Shown piece after piece: positions 17,116-26,111 of a stretch of 64,000 bases of DNA. Every line of letters starts with the position of its first letter. Positions within the stretch are counted from its first letter, which is position 1. The notes below the pieces were generated by a model. It was not told where the DNA came from and made no database searches. It was given only the letters and a program-made list of their open reading frames with translations. This DNA comes from Mucilaginibacter geliditolerans (lineage in GTDB: Bacteria > Bacteroidota > Bacteroidia > Sphingobacteriales > Sphingobacteriaceae), in contig NZ_JACHBY010000002.1 in the NCBI RefSeq assembly GCF_014200495.1, forward strand, positions 62,001-126,000, read 5' to 3'. The translations under genes and the position numbers were made by a program.

Positions 17116-19338
17116 ATGGGCAAAGTAAAAACCACCAGGGATCAACAGCCAATATCAGTCGCGCCGTTGCTGAACAGCGATAAAGCCGCCAAAGGCTATC
17201 CCGCTGTAACCCGGTTTGCACAGGCCCCCGCACCATCGACTAGTGGCGGCAACGGTTTGCCGCATCAGTTGCGGCAGGGCGTAGAGGCATTGTCGGGCAT
17301 GTCTATGGCCGGCACATCGGTACATTATAATTCTCCTGCCCCGGCACAAATAGGCGCGCTGGCCTATGCCAGGGGTAACCAGATCCACCTTGGCCCCGGG
17401 CAAGAGCAGCACCTCCCGCACGAAGCCTGGCACGTAGTGCAGCAAAAACAAGGCCGTGTTAAACCAACATTACAGGCTAAAGGATTAGCAGTAAATGACG
17501 ACCCCGCGCTGGAAACAGAGGCTGACACAATGGGGCAACGTGCGGCGCAGCTAAAAACTATCGGCAACTTGTTATCCACAGCATCTACCCTACCCATTTC
17601 CCAACCTACAAACGTAGTGCAACGGATGGTAGGGTTTGAATTTCAGGCGGTCAATAGTATTTTTTTAGCCGGAGTTGATAGTGGAAAAACAAAGCAGGGT
17701 ATACACAAGGATGAAAATTTTAAGGTAGAAGGTGATGGCGGCTCAAAAAAGGGCAAAGGAGAATTAGAGCTTGAGACAAAAGCTGTTGATGAAACAGGAA
17801 AAGGGCGTAAAGAACTCGGAGATATTATGGATGAGATTAAGCTTTTTTTGAATCAGGTAAAAGATGGTGTCCCTTTAGGGGACATAGGAAAGATCACTTG
17901 GACGAGTAATGTTGTTGATCAGACGTTGTTTTATCACGAAGAGAAGAAAAAATTAGACATAGACTTACGTGTATATGAAGCGAAAGAAGGAGAGAGCATA
18001 ATAGAAACACAAGAGAAAGAAGCAAAGCAAACAGAAAGGAAAAGAACCTTTGAGGATACGATAAAAGAAGTGCCAAGATTCTCTATCAACAAAGAAAAAC
18101 ATTTTCACCCTCAGGCTACTGTGGGTATAAAGTTTGATAAAATAGCTGAGTTGATAGACTATGTAACCAGAGCGCCGATCAAGAAACGCGGTATGGAGAT
18201 GCCGGGGCCAGAAACAAAAGGTATGGCCAGAGAAGATGTAGTGGTAACAGGCCCGAGCGCCTCACATCCGAAAGAAGTTAAAGCGATGGCACGGGGATCT
18301 GCCGGGGAAATTCTGGATCCGCAAACGGCAGTAAATATTTTTGGATGGGGGGCTAAAAAATACCATGTGCCCTATAAAAGTGCATGGAGAGCAGCACTGG
18401 AGGCAGTAAACGATATTAAGGAAATCACATCTCCTAGAGTTAAGGGACTTGCTGCAATTTTTTATGGCTTGGCAAAAAACCAGTCGGAAGCCATTGGTAA
18501 CCCCAAACACCTAAAATATATGATGCCTTTTATGTTAAGGAATGGTTTTATGCCATTTTTTAATAGCCTTAAACCAGAAGAAAAAATGCAATTAAAGCTA
18601 ATTGATCTTAAAGCTTTAGATGTAAAAATTATGCCACCAGGGAATGACGAATTTAAGGAAGAAGAGATCCCGACTGTTAAAGAAATATTTGAACATATGC
18701 TGGGTAAAAGAAAGCCGCCCACTGACGATGACGACGACGAACACGACGATAAAAAAGACTACCTTCAACAAAAATGGGAGGACATGTCAGGTCACGGTGG
18801 AATAATTGACTATAAGGAGTCTTATATAAGATATGGCATGAAGCGCGTAGATGATATTGGCTCTATTCCAGGGGAGGAAGTAAGGCGCGGCGCTATTATT
18901 GAATTGAGAAAGCTTGGCAGTGAGGTACTACCTGAACAACTTAAAGATTTTGCCTTAGCTGTTTTTGATCTTGTAAGCTTAATAAATGCCACTGGCGAAG
19001 TGGAGCCCGTTACTTCGGAGTCTATTGCGCCTGCTCCCACCCCTCCAACGCATGTTCCGGAACCGACAACAGAACAAATACCACCAGAGCTGGCAGATAT
19101 AGCGCGGACAATCGCAGAGGTGGTTGGAGAATTACCAGCAGAAGTACCATTACCACTTATGCCAACAGGCCCGCCCCAGCAAGATGATGCGGAAGCAGAA
19201 CCGGCCCTGCCACTGCCAGAACCAATAGCCGAATTACTACCACTAGGAGCAGGGGCACAACCTGATGTACACCTGGATGGACTGTATGATATGGAGTTGC
19301 CACCAGCACCTCCGCCACCAACTCCACCAATCGTTTAA
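17116..19338 (+). CDS. DUF4157 (eCIS core domain) effector-like protein 3
   Basis: This 740-residue paralogue starts 70 nt after effector gene 2. HEAWH is at 102-106. The second domain has GFEFQ (173-177), VEGDGG then [23 protein letters not shown] (329-338), an [20 protein letters not shown] segment close to protein 2, MPFMLRNGF and IELRKLG (E596, R598). An acidic patch of Asp precedes the last motifs. The C-terminal 100 residues are Pro/Glu-rich and end TPPIV. A 48-bp stretch (17176-17223) is identical to 10886-10933 in effector gene 1, synonymous sites included. This points to recent gene conversion or duplication. Confidence 0.8.
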   Translation: MGKVKTTRDQQPISVAPLLNSDKAAKGYPAVTRFAQAPAPSTSGGNGLPHQLRQGVEALSGMSMAGTSVHYNSPAPAQIGALAYARGNQIHLGPGQEQHLPHEAWHVVQQKQGRVKPTLQAKGLAVNDDPALETEADTMGQRAAQLKTIGNLLSTASTLPISQPTNVVQRMVGFEFQAVNSIFLAGVDSGKTKQGIHKDENFKVEGDGGSKKGKGELELETKAVDETGKGRKELGDIMDEIKLFLNQVKDGVPLGDIGKITWTSNVVDQTLFYHEEKKKLDIDLRVYEAKEGESIIETQEKEAKQTERKRTFEDTIKEVPRFSINKEKHFHPQATVGIKFDKIAELIDYVTRAPIKKRGMEMPGPETKGMAREDVVVTGPSASHPKEVKAMARGSAGEILDPQTAVNIFGWGAKKYHVPYKSAWRAALEAVNDIKEITSPRVKGLAAIFYGLAKNQSEAIGNPKHLKYMMPFMLRNGFMPFFNSLKPEEKMQLKLIDLKALDVKIMPPGNDEFKEEEIPTVKEIFEHMLGKRKPPTDDDDDEHDDKKDYLQQKWEDMSGHGGIIDYKESYIRYGMKRVDDIGSIPGEEVRRGAIIELRKLGSEVLPEQLKDFALAVFDLVSLINATGEVEPVTSESIAPAPTPPTHVPEPTTEQIPPELADIARTIAEVVGELPAEVPLPLMPTGPPQQDDAEAEPALPLPEPIAELLPLGAGAQPDVHLDGLYDMELPPAPPPPTPPIV

Positions 19339-19372
19339 CCGCACACTCAACCAGAAATAATATTCAAAATTA

Positions 19373-19397
19373 TTTTGCCGACAACCGCAAGGCAAAA
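19373..19397. terminator. Hairpin between convergent effector genes 3 and 4
   Basis: TTTTGCC/GGCAAAA (7 bp) brackets an 11-nt loop in the 100-nt gap between convergent genes. A/T-rich sequence lies on both sides. It could serve as a bidirectional terminator that also ends the eCIS operon. Confidence 0.5.
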
Positions 19398-19438
19398 ACT
19401 TCTTACCGGCAACAAACCGGCAGTATAAAATGCGGTGA

Positions 19439-21292
19439 TTATGCCGTTCCCAATGCAGTAGAGCCAAGCGCTACAGAACTATCAGGTATAGACCCACCCG
19501 GTGCGGGCGCTACAGCGCCCAGATCACCATTAATGAGCCTGATAAATCTAAAAACGGCTAAAGCAAATTCGGTAAGCTGGCTTGTAGGCACATCGTTGCC
19601 CAATTTCCTTAGTTCTATGATCGCACCTTGCCTTTCCGCAATGCCTGGAAGTGCACCAATATCGTCTACCCCGCTCATCTTCCAGTCCTCTGGGTGATGC
19701 CCTGATGATTTTTTATATTCCCCATACATCGTTCTCCCAATCTGACCGTGACCAAGTGCTCCTCTAATTTGTATCAGGTCCAATTTTTCATCTCCTTTTC
19801 GGTCTTTTCTTGGCCCCACGTTACTTGTCCCTCCAGTACGCATATCACTGAATAAATCCCACACCGTCGTTTCTTCTCCCATCATTTCATGAACTTCTTC
19901 AGCAGGTAAAATAGGATGACGCAGAGGCTCTAAGTCGCCTTCAATCTTGTTTTCTAATTCCCTTAGCTCATCTTCGCTAAGGGAATCGAAAAACGGCCTG
20001 AAGCCATTTCTAAACAAGAAAGGCATATAGTATTTTACATAATGCCCTCCCGGGCCTAACTTAATATTATAAGCGGCCTCACCCGCCATTGTAAAACTAT
20101 AAAGAATCGCAGCCATACCCCTGGCCCTGGGATATTTAGCATCAATTATTTCTTCTGCCAGCTTATAACCAACTCTCCACGCTTGTCTAAATTCCCGTTG
20201 CTTAGCCATACCGCTCCATCCAAATACGGCTGCCTGTTCTTCTATGCTATCTCGCTTTATTTCTTCTTTGGTATTTCCACTTGCTCCTGTTGCCGCCGCA
20301 CCCGTGGCCTCTTCTTTTGCTTCGAGCCCTGGTGCTTTCGCAATGTCTCCTGCCGTGTCTGCTTCAGCAACCTCGCCGCCTGTTTTAAACGGTGCACGTG
20401 TTACATAGTCAATCAAATCTATTATTTTCTCGAATCGTACACCTACGGTTGCCTGCGGATGGAAATGAAGATGATCTCCAGTAATATACATTCTCGACTC
20501 TGATGGCATCCCTGTCGCCCAATCAAAGCCCTCCATTTTTATATCTTTCAGGTCTGTTACTTTTTTTGATTCCAGCTGCCCTACCCAGTTTGTAATTGCA
20601 GTCATGATCTCGATTAGTTCTCCAAAACCTTCATCTGTTTCATCAACAGCTTTAGTCACAATTTCCAGTTCTGTGTCGACAAAACCACTATCAGTTTCAA
20701 CTTCAAACAAACCGCCTTTATACGTTCCAATCTTTTGTTGCCCCTCCTTTACTTCACTGCACCCATATGCCTGAAATTCAAAACCTATCTTTCTTTGTAC
20801 CACATCTGTAGGTGGCGCCCCCGGGCTATTAACCGGCGTTAAGGGCCTATCAGCAGATTTCAACTGCGCAGCACGCTGTCCCATTGCATCTGCTTCTGCT
20901 TCCAACATCTGATCATCGTTTACGGCAAGGCCCTTGGCCTGTAGCGTGGGTTTAACGCGGCCCTGCTTTTGCTGCACCACGTGCCATGCCTCATGCGGCA
21001 GGTGCTGCTCCTGCCTGGGGCCAAGGTGGATCTGGTTGCCTGCCGCATAGGCAAGTGCGCCCATTTGTGCAGGGGCCGAAGAATTGTAATGTACCAATGT
21101 ATCGGCCATAGATATCCCCGCCAGGGCTTCCACTCCCTGGCGCAGCTGATGCGGCAAACCGTTGCTGTTATTATTGACGGGGGTTTGGGTAAACGGGGCT
21201 ACAGCCGGATATCCTATCCCATTCAATGTGCGATTGTTTGAAGCGGGGGCAAGAGATGCCTGTTTGCCACCAGGTATTTTTTCATTGCCCAT
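19439..21292 (-). CDS. DUF4157 (eCIS core domain) effector-like protein 4, last gene of the eCIS operon
   Basis: This is a 617-residue paralogue on the opposite strand from the other three. It starts 27 nt after the AAA+ ATPase stop, so it is the terminal gene of the injection-system operon. HEAWH is at 100-104 and LEAEADAMGQRAA follows. The second domain has GFEFQ (170-174), FEVETDSG then [24 protein letters not shown] (with HFH at 276-278), AVFGWS, MPFLFRNGF, GHGQIG and IELRKLG (E560, R562). The acidic insertions of proteins 2 and 3 are missing, so it is the most compact version. Its operon position ties the whole paralogue family to the eCIS as probable cargo. Confidence 0.85.
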   Translation of the reverse strand: MGNEKIPGGKQASLAPASNNRTLNGIGYPAVAPFTQTPVNNNSNGLPHQLRQGVEALAGISMADTLVHYNSSAPAQMGALAYAAGNQIHLGPRQEQHLPHEAWHVVQQKQGRVKPTLQAKGLAVNDDQMLEAEADAMGQRAAQLKSADRPLTPVNSPGAPPTDVVQRKIGFEFQAYGCSEVKEGQQKIGTYKGGLFEVETDSGFVDTELEIVTKAVDETDEGFGELIEIMTAITNWVGQLESKKVTDLKDIKMEGFDWATGMPSESRMYITGDHLHFHPQATVGVRFEKIIDLIDYVTRAPFKTGGEVAEADTAGDIAKAPGLEAKEEATGAAATGASGNTKEEIKRDSIEEQAAVFGWSGMAKQREFRQAWRVGYKLAEEIIDAKYPRARGMAAILYSFTMAGEAAYNIKLGPGGHYVKYYMPFLFRNGFRPFFDSLSEDELRELENKIEGDLEPLRHPILPAEEVHEMMGEETTVWDLFSDMRTGGTSNVGPRKDRKGDEKLDLIQIRGALGHGQIGRTMYGEYKKSSGHHPEDWKMSGVDDIGALPGIAERQGAIIELRKLGNDVPTSQLTEFALAVFRFIRLINGDLGAVAPAPGGSIPDSSVALGSTALGTA

Positions 21293-21319
21293 ATGTTTAT
21301 CGGATGTGCTGTTGCCAGG

Positions 21320-22702
21320 TTAAAAAATAATACCCTCCTTTTGGTGTTCCCTTTTAATGCCGGCTTCTATAAATTTTACAGGCACTTGTTGCATTTGGTT
21401 TTTTACAGCTTTAAGGCAGCAATACCTAACCACGTTAACTATTGCGCCACCGGTTAACTGATGCTTTTCGGCTATGGAATAAAGATCAATCTCTTTTTCG
21501 GGTTGCAATTGTTCCGGAAATGCATTTTTCCATATTCTATAACGCTCCTCGGGTCCGGGGATGGGAAAATAAGCCAGGCTTTGAAAACGGCGCAAAAAGG
21601 CCTGGTCGATGTTATCCTTTAAGTTTGACGCCAGTATAACAATACCGGGGTGATCTTCTATGCGTTGCAACAGGTAGGCCACCTCCTGGTTGGCATACCT
21701 GTCGTTAGAGCTGTCGACCTCCGTACGTTTGGCAAAAAGTGCGTCGGCTTCATCAAAAAATAAAATCCAGTTTTTGCTTTGGGCCCGTTCAAATACCCTG
21801 GCCAGGTTTTTCTCGGTTTCTCCGATGTACCGGGAAACTATCATAGACAGATCGATACGATAGACATCGTGCCCGGTCACTTTACCCAACAATGTGGCAG
21901 TAAGCGTTTTACCTGTCCCCGGAGGGCCATAAAACAAGGCCTTATATCCGGGTTTAACACGCTTTTGAAATCCTTGCAGTTCAGAGAGTTTTTCCGAATG
22001 CTCTGCCCAGTCCCTGATCTCTTCAATTACTTCTGCCGTCACCGCCGACAGAATAAGGTCGCCCCATTCCATTTCTGTAGTAAGTAGTTTGGCCGGAAAC
22101 TGATCGCCCAAAACAGGTTGCTGCCACGTGCCTGATACGAAATAGGAAATAAAGTCATCGGTTATCCGCAAAGGCATATCCATCCAGATATCATATTCCG
22201 GTCCGGCAGAGCGCATTACGGCGCCCGATCTTATTAAGCTGCTATCGGCATTAAACAGGCTAAAACAGGGTAAACGGTCTTCCAGCTTTGTACCCGCCAG
22301 CAGAAAGAATACCGTTTGCCCCGTTGGCACAAAGCCGTTTCCTGAAAATGAGCCGCCGAATTCGGTAAATCTTTTATCATAAGTGGTATTACGCGTGTAA
22401 AAGCCGTCAAGCAACTCAGGTTTCAGGCATGGGGCAAAGGCCAGTATAAGCAAAAGCCGTTCAGGCATGCCCAGCTTATTTTCGGAAATAAATTTCTCGT
22501 AGGCACTACCAGCTGCATTTACTTCGGGCAGCACCAGATCGGTAATGGATTGTAGCGATGGGTTATTGCCAAAATACAGGCCCAGGCGTAAATCAATCAC
22601 CTGCTGCAGCCAGTTTAGTTCTTTTACTAAAAAAGCGGCATTATTTATGGTCTTGTTTTTTAATCTTGCTGCCATTCTACAAAAATTAAGTGTTCCAGCC
22701 AT
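21320..22702 (-). CDS. eCIS AAA+ ATPase (Afp15/PVC15-like)
   Basis: This is a 460-residue ATPase. The C-terminal AAA+ module carries Walker A GPPGTGKT (259-266), Walker B ILFFDEAD (313-320), a sensor segment (GIVILASNLKDNID) and an arginine-finger region (FLRRFQ). The N-terminal 230 residues are family-specific. In Afp and PVC the homologous ATPase is needed for particle assembly or cargo loading. The first ATG overlaps the tape-measure gene by 43 nt. A second in-frame ATG at 22675 (MAARLKNKTINN) gives a 16-nt overlap and is an equally good start. It is followed after 27 nt by an effector gene. Confidence 0.9.
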   Translation of the reverse strand: MAGTLNFCRMAARLKNKTINNAAFLVKELNWLQQVIDLRLGLYFGNNPSLQSITDLVLPEVNAAGSAYEKFISENKLGMPERLLLILAFAPCLKPELLDGFYTRNTTYDKRFTEFGGSFSGNGFVPTGQTVFFLLAGTKLEDRLPCFSLFNADSSLIRSGAVMRSAGPEYDIWMDMPLRITDDFISYFVSGTWQQPVLGDQFPAKLLTTEMEWGDLILSAVTAEVIEEIRDWAEHSEKLSELQGFQKRVKPGYKALFYGPPGTGKTLTATLLGKVTGHDVYRIDLSMIVSRYIGETEKNLARVFERAQSKNWILFFDEADALFAKRTEVDSSNDRYANQEVAYLLQRIEDHPGIVILASNLKDNIDQAFLRRFQSLAYFPIPGPEERYRIWKNAFPEQLQPEKEIDLYSIAEKHQLTGGAIVNVVRYCCLKAVKNQMQQVPVKFIEAGIKREHQKEGIIF

Positions 22703-24615
22703 GGAAGTTTAATCAAGCTATTAGACCATGGTAAGCGGTCTATCAAAATATCATGGTTCTGGCGCTCAACCTGCAGCAACCAGTTCCCATCTCGGGTGCT
22801 CAGAATGCCCGGACGCTGCAAATACGCCTGGCGCAGTCCGGCCAAAGATAAACCGCTCCACATAGGGGCATGGCCAATAACGGCTTCCAACATATGGTCT
22901 GCCTCATTCATATCGTCCTGTGTAATATCGGTTTGCATATCAACCCATTCGGTTAATTCTAAGCCACACAACAGCTTGATCACCGGTAGATGCCCCTCAA
23001 ATACTTCCAAATCATCCCCAAGAGCAACATATAATAATAGCATACAGGCCTTGTACTGGCTCTGCTTATCATAGAAGGCATCTTTATCAATCAGGTTTAG
23101 CGCAGAAAAAAAATGAGAAAGAAAAGGCCAGAGCAAAATCAGGCCCGCATGGCTGACAGAGAAACGCTCTGTTACCGTAAATTGGCTGACGAGCTTCTCA
23201 GTAAATTCAACCCTATTTTCATTGGTAGCTTTATTTGTATATTGCGTAGCGGCATTTTGGGGGTTGTTAGCAAAGCTAAGCTCATTTTCTGTTTGCCCGG
23301 TGAGCGCATTGTTTTGCTTAACAATTTTGTCTTCTGATGATCCGGCCCTTGGTTTAGATTGATTGCTGCCCGTATCTGTATTTTTATTGTGATACTGCGC
23401 AGCAGGAGGATCTGGTAAACCGGCCTCCCCTGCTGTTTGTTGAATAGAAGAAGCATCCTGGTCGAAGCCTGTAACTGCTGTTTGTTGAATATTGGGTGCG
23501 TTTTGACCCGGGCTTATGTTCGGGGATTCCGGTTCAGCGCTTACCGTAACTTTCCCGGTCGTGCCATCGGTACCGGCGTTTGCTTTTTTGGGGTGATGCT
23601 GAACAATTGGGCGATTTACCCCCACTGCCTGGCCAAGCTCATCCCATAAATGCCGGGCATGCAGAACGCTCTGCTGTGTTGCTAAACCAGTAATTGAGGA
23701 CCGTATTTCTTTGATCTGTTTCTGATGCCTGGTGATATCTGGACAGATACCATTTTCGGTCAATAAAACCAATGCTTCTGCAAAGGCGGTGTACATCCTG
23801 AATAATTGCTGATAACGATCATCGTCATCAGCGCTGTTGCTGATATCAATTTCCTGCCGGGCAAGGGCATTAAAAAAGATTTGGGTAAGGCGGGATGCAC
23901 TTGCAGTCGCCCGGTCTTTGCCATAGCCAAGCCCGCCCGTGCGTTGATTGTAATACAGCACATTTGCCCACCAGGCTTGCCTGAAGCTGGTATTATCAAC
24001 AGCAATACCGATACTGCGGGCTATCTGTAAATATAATTCAGGCACGGGCAGGTATCCGGGATTGAGTAATGCGGTAATATGATGTAGTTGTTCGTTATTA
24101 AGTGTATTGATAAACCGCTCCAGCATTACCGTATCACGGGCCTGTAGTATAATGCTGAGCAACATATCTGGCTGGGTTGCCAGCAACGTGTTCAGGGCTT
24201 GCATAAATGTTTGAGATGACGGATCTTTTACCCACCATGGCAGTAGTCCTGTTTGCAAAAAATACATCACCAGTTCGGCATGCGTATGTTCTGGCATTTG
24301 AGACTCATGGTTTGTATTTGCAAACTGCTGCTTTGCCAGAATTAACTGTTCGTCTGCCGCAAGGCACTGTGCCAACCGCTCTGCCAGATCGGTTTCCAGC
24401 GACTGCGCGCTGATCACTCCCAGGTCTATTTCCCAACGATCTATCCTGATATCGGTGCCGTCTGCTGTCAACAAGTCCATATAATCGCCCACCATCGGTG
24501 CTATTAGCTTTTTTAGAATAGATGCGCTCTCGTCCTGTATTTCATTGGCCGGAAGCTGGTCATGGATATCAAAGTCTATCAATACCCGCTTAATGATATG
24601 CTCTTGTTCGCTCAT
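22660..24615 (-). CDS. eCIS tape measure protein (CIS_TMP family, Afp14-like)
   Basis: This is a 651-residue protein whose N-terminus (HIIKRVLIDFDI...LDRW-like IRIDRWEIDLGVI) and C-terminus (LILLWPFLSHFFSALNLID, WSGLSLAGLRQAYLQRPGIL, WLLQVERQNHDILIDRLPW) match contractile-injection-system tape measure proteins. A low-complexity linker rich in Q, N, S and T runs from about 335 to 460 and probably varies with sheath length. It sets the length of the tube and sheath during assembly. Its start overlaps the upstream stop by 4 nt (ATGA), and its end overlaps the ATPase gene. Confidence 0.88.
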   Translation of the reverse strand: MSEQEHIIKRVLIDFDIHDQLPANEIQDESASILKKLIAPMVGDYMDLLTADGTDIRIDRWEIDLGVISAQSLETDLAERLAQCLAADEQLILAKQQFANTNHESQMPEHTHAELVMYFLQTGLLPWWVKDPSSQTFMQALNTLLATQPDMLLSIILQARDTVMLERFINTLNNEQLHHITALLNPGYLPVPELYLQIARSIGIAVDNTSFRQAWWANVLYYNQRTGGLGYGKDRATASASRLTQIFFNALARQEIDISNSADDDDRYQQLFRMYTAFAEALVLLTENGICPDITRHQKQIKEIRSSITGLATQQSVLHARHLWDELGQAVGVNRPIVQHHPKKANAGTDGTTGKVTVSAEPESPNISPGQNAPNIQQTAVTGFDQDASSIQQTAGEAGLPDPPAAQYHNKNTDTGSNQSKPRAGSSEDKIVKQNNALTGQTENELSFANNPQNAATQYTNKATNENRVEFTEKLVSQFTVTERFSVSHAGLILLWPFLSHFFSALNLIDKDAFYDKQSQYKACMLLLYVALGDDLEVFEGHLPVIKLLCGLELTEWVDMQTDITQDDMNEADHMLEAVIGHAPMWSGLSLAGLRQAYLQRPGILSTRDGNWLLQVERQNHDILIDRLPWSNSLIKLPWLEHLIFVEWQQD

Positions 24616-26108
24616 TGATCCTTCAAATCGATAACTCCAATTACAACAGCAAAACCGGTGGTTGATTTTGTGGCCGTTATCTCCACCGCTTCCGGTTTGT
24701 TTTTTTTGTTTAAAGTCAATAAAACTTCGGCATTCTCGGGCTCGTTACCCGGGTTACAGCTGCCGACAACAAATTGCCCCTTCAGCCATTTGTCTTCAGA
24801 CGCCGCATTGTTTTTTGATTTCAGCCCCTCCCGGTTTTTACTCACGCGCATGTGGCCAACACCCTGGTTACGATGATAAAAAAATGGCTCGCTTACTGCT
24901 TTTTTCTTTTCTACATCCTTCAACTGATAGATAATGCCCCGCTGTGGATCATCTATACAGATAATGACGGCACGTTCATCATCATCAGGCTCGGTGATAA
25001 GGCTGAATTTTCTATTAGCGTCAGGATATGCGGCTATCATTACGGTTGCAATGAGTTCTGACTCTAAATCCAAAGTTGGTTTACTCACCCTTATTGTAAC
25101 CAGGGTATCTTCTTTGATAGCCATGGGCAGCGGTATATCCAGTAGTGCACCTGTGCCTGCCACCATTGCTGTTAATAACTCACCGGCCGACTTATCTGGC
25201 GTATCAGTATCGATATCGCCTAAACAAATAATGTAATTTGCCGATTGCTGCGTTTGCTGCAACCTTATGCCTACTTTGCCACTGTAATTGACAGCGCCGC
25301 TCTTATTAATATCTTCGTTATTGGCAAGGCTATACCAGGTTGCCGGCAAATTAACGTTGGGTGTCACCGCAATATGGGTAGTTTTCAATAATATTCCCAC
25401 TTGCCTGGTGTCTTCATCAAAAACCCAAACCTTCAGATCCATGTTTTCGCGCAGGCCGTATTGTGTCTCAATCTTTATGTCACCGCCATTTTCACTCAAT
25501 TTGCTTTTACTGAGCAGGTACCGTTTACAATTATCCGGCAGCTGCTCTTTTAGCCCGGCGATGTGCAGTTCATCCGGAAAGACACCATCCTCCAATACAA
25601 TCTGCTGGGCCATACTTGCTGTATCAGCAGCATTGTGCTCAAAGAAAATAGCATAACGAGCGTTCTTCTGTGTGTTTTTTATGATTAATGCTGCTTTTTC
25701 GCCATAAGTAATTATTGGCTTTTCTGCCACAATCTCCAGACCGCGGTTAACGCCTATCGTTATTAATATAGTTTGAAGTAAAGCACTGTCAAGCGTTTTA
25801 CCATATCTTTTTATGGCTTTTACCCGAAAGGCATGCGCCTGCACCTTCAGTGGTAAAGTTAATAATATCAGCTCTGCACCTGTTCCATTTTGAGGAGTAC
25901 GGTGTTCAATATCTTCATAAACCTGGTATTTTACATCGGATTGGCTGTAGCCAAGCACAAGCCCGGCAGGCTCATCGTAAAATACGATATCACTTTCGGC
26001 TTTAAGCGGTAAATCGGTTAAGGGATAAGTACCGCCCACGTCGTTCAATACCACATCCAGCAGGGTGTTGCGTGATGCTCTCAGCAAAAATCTTTCTTCA
26101 CCAACCAT
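24612..26108 (-). CDS. Uncharacterised eCIS operon protein, beta-rich
   Basis: This is a 498-residue protein I do not recognise. There is no signal peptide or membrane segment. The sequence is dominated by alternating beta strands arranged like three or four tandem sandwich domains of about 110 residues (AHAFRVKAIKRYGKTLDSALLQTILITI, RIQ-like GIRLQQTQQSANYIICLGDID, ATVMIAAYP). It lies between the J-like baseplate gene and the tape measure gene, 3 nt after the former and overlapping the latter by 4 nt, so it is almost certainly a particle component. The position suggests a baseplate periphery or fibre-network role (inference). Confidence 0.6.
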   Translation of the reverse strand: MVGEERFLLRASRNTLLDVVLNDVGGTYPLTDLPLKAESDIVFYDEPAGLVLGYSQSDVKYQVYEDIEHRTPQNGTGAELILLTLPLKVQAHAFRVKAIKRYGKTLDSALLQTILITIGVNRGLEIVAEKPIITYGEKAALIIKNTQKNARYAIFFEHNAADTASMAQQIVLEDGVFPDELHIAGLKEQLPDNCKRYLLSKSKLSENGGDIKIETQYGLRENMDLKVWVFDEDTRQVGILLKTTHIAVTPNVNLPATWYSLANNEDINKSGAVNYSGKVGIRLQQTQQSANYIICLGDIDTDTPDKSAGELLTAMVAGTGALLDIPLPMAIKEDTLVTIRVSKPTLDLESELIATVMIAAYPDANRKFSLITEPDDDERAVIICIDDPQRGIIYQLKDVEKKKAVSEPFFYHRNQGVGHMRVSKNREGLKSKNNAASEDKWLKGQFVVGSCNPGNEPENAEVLLTLNKKNKPEAVEITATKSTTGFAVVIGVIDLKDQ

Positions 26109-26111
26109 ACC

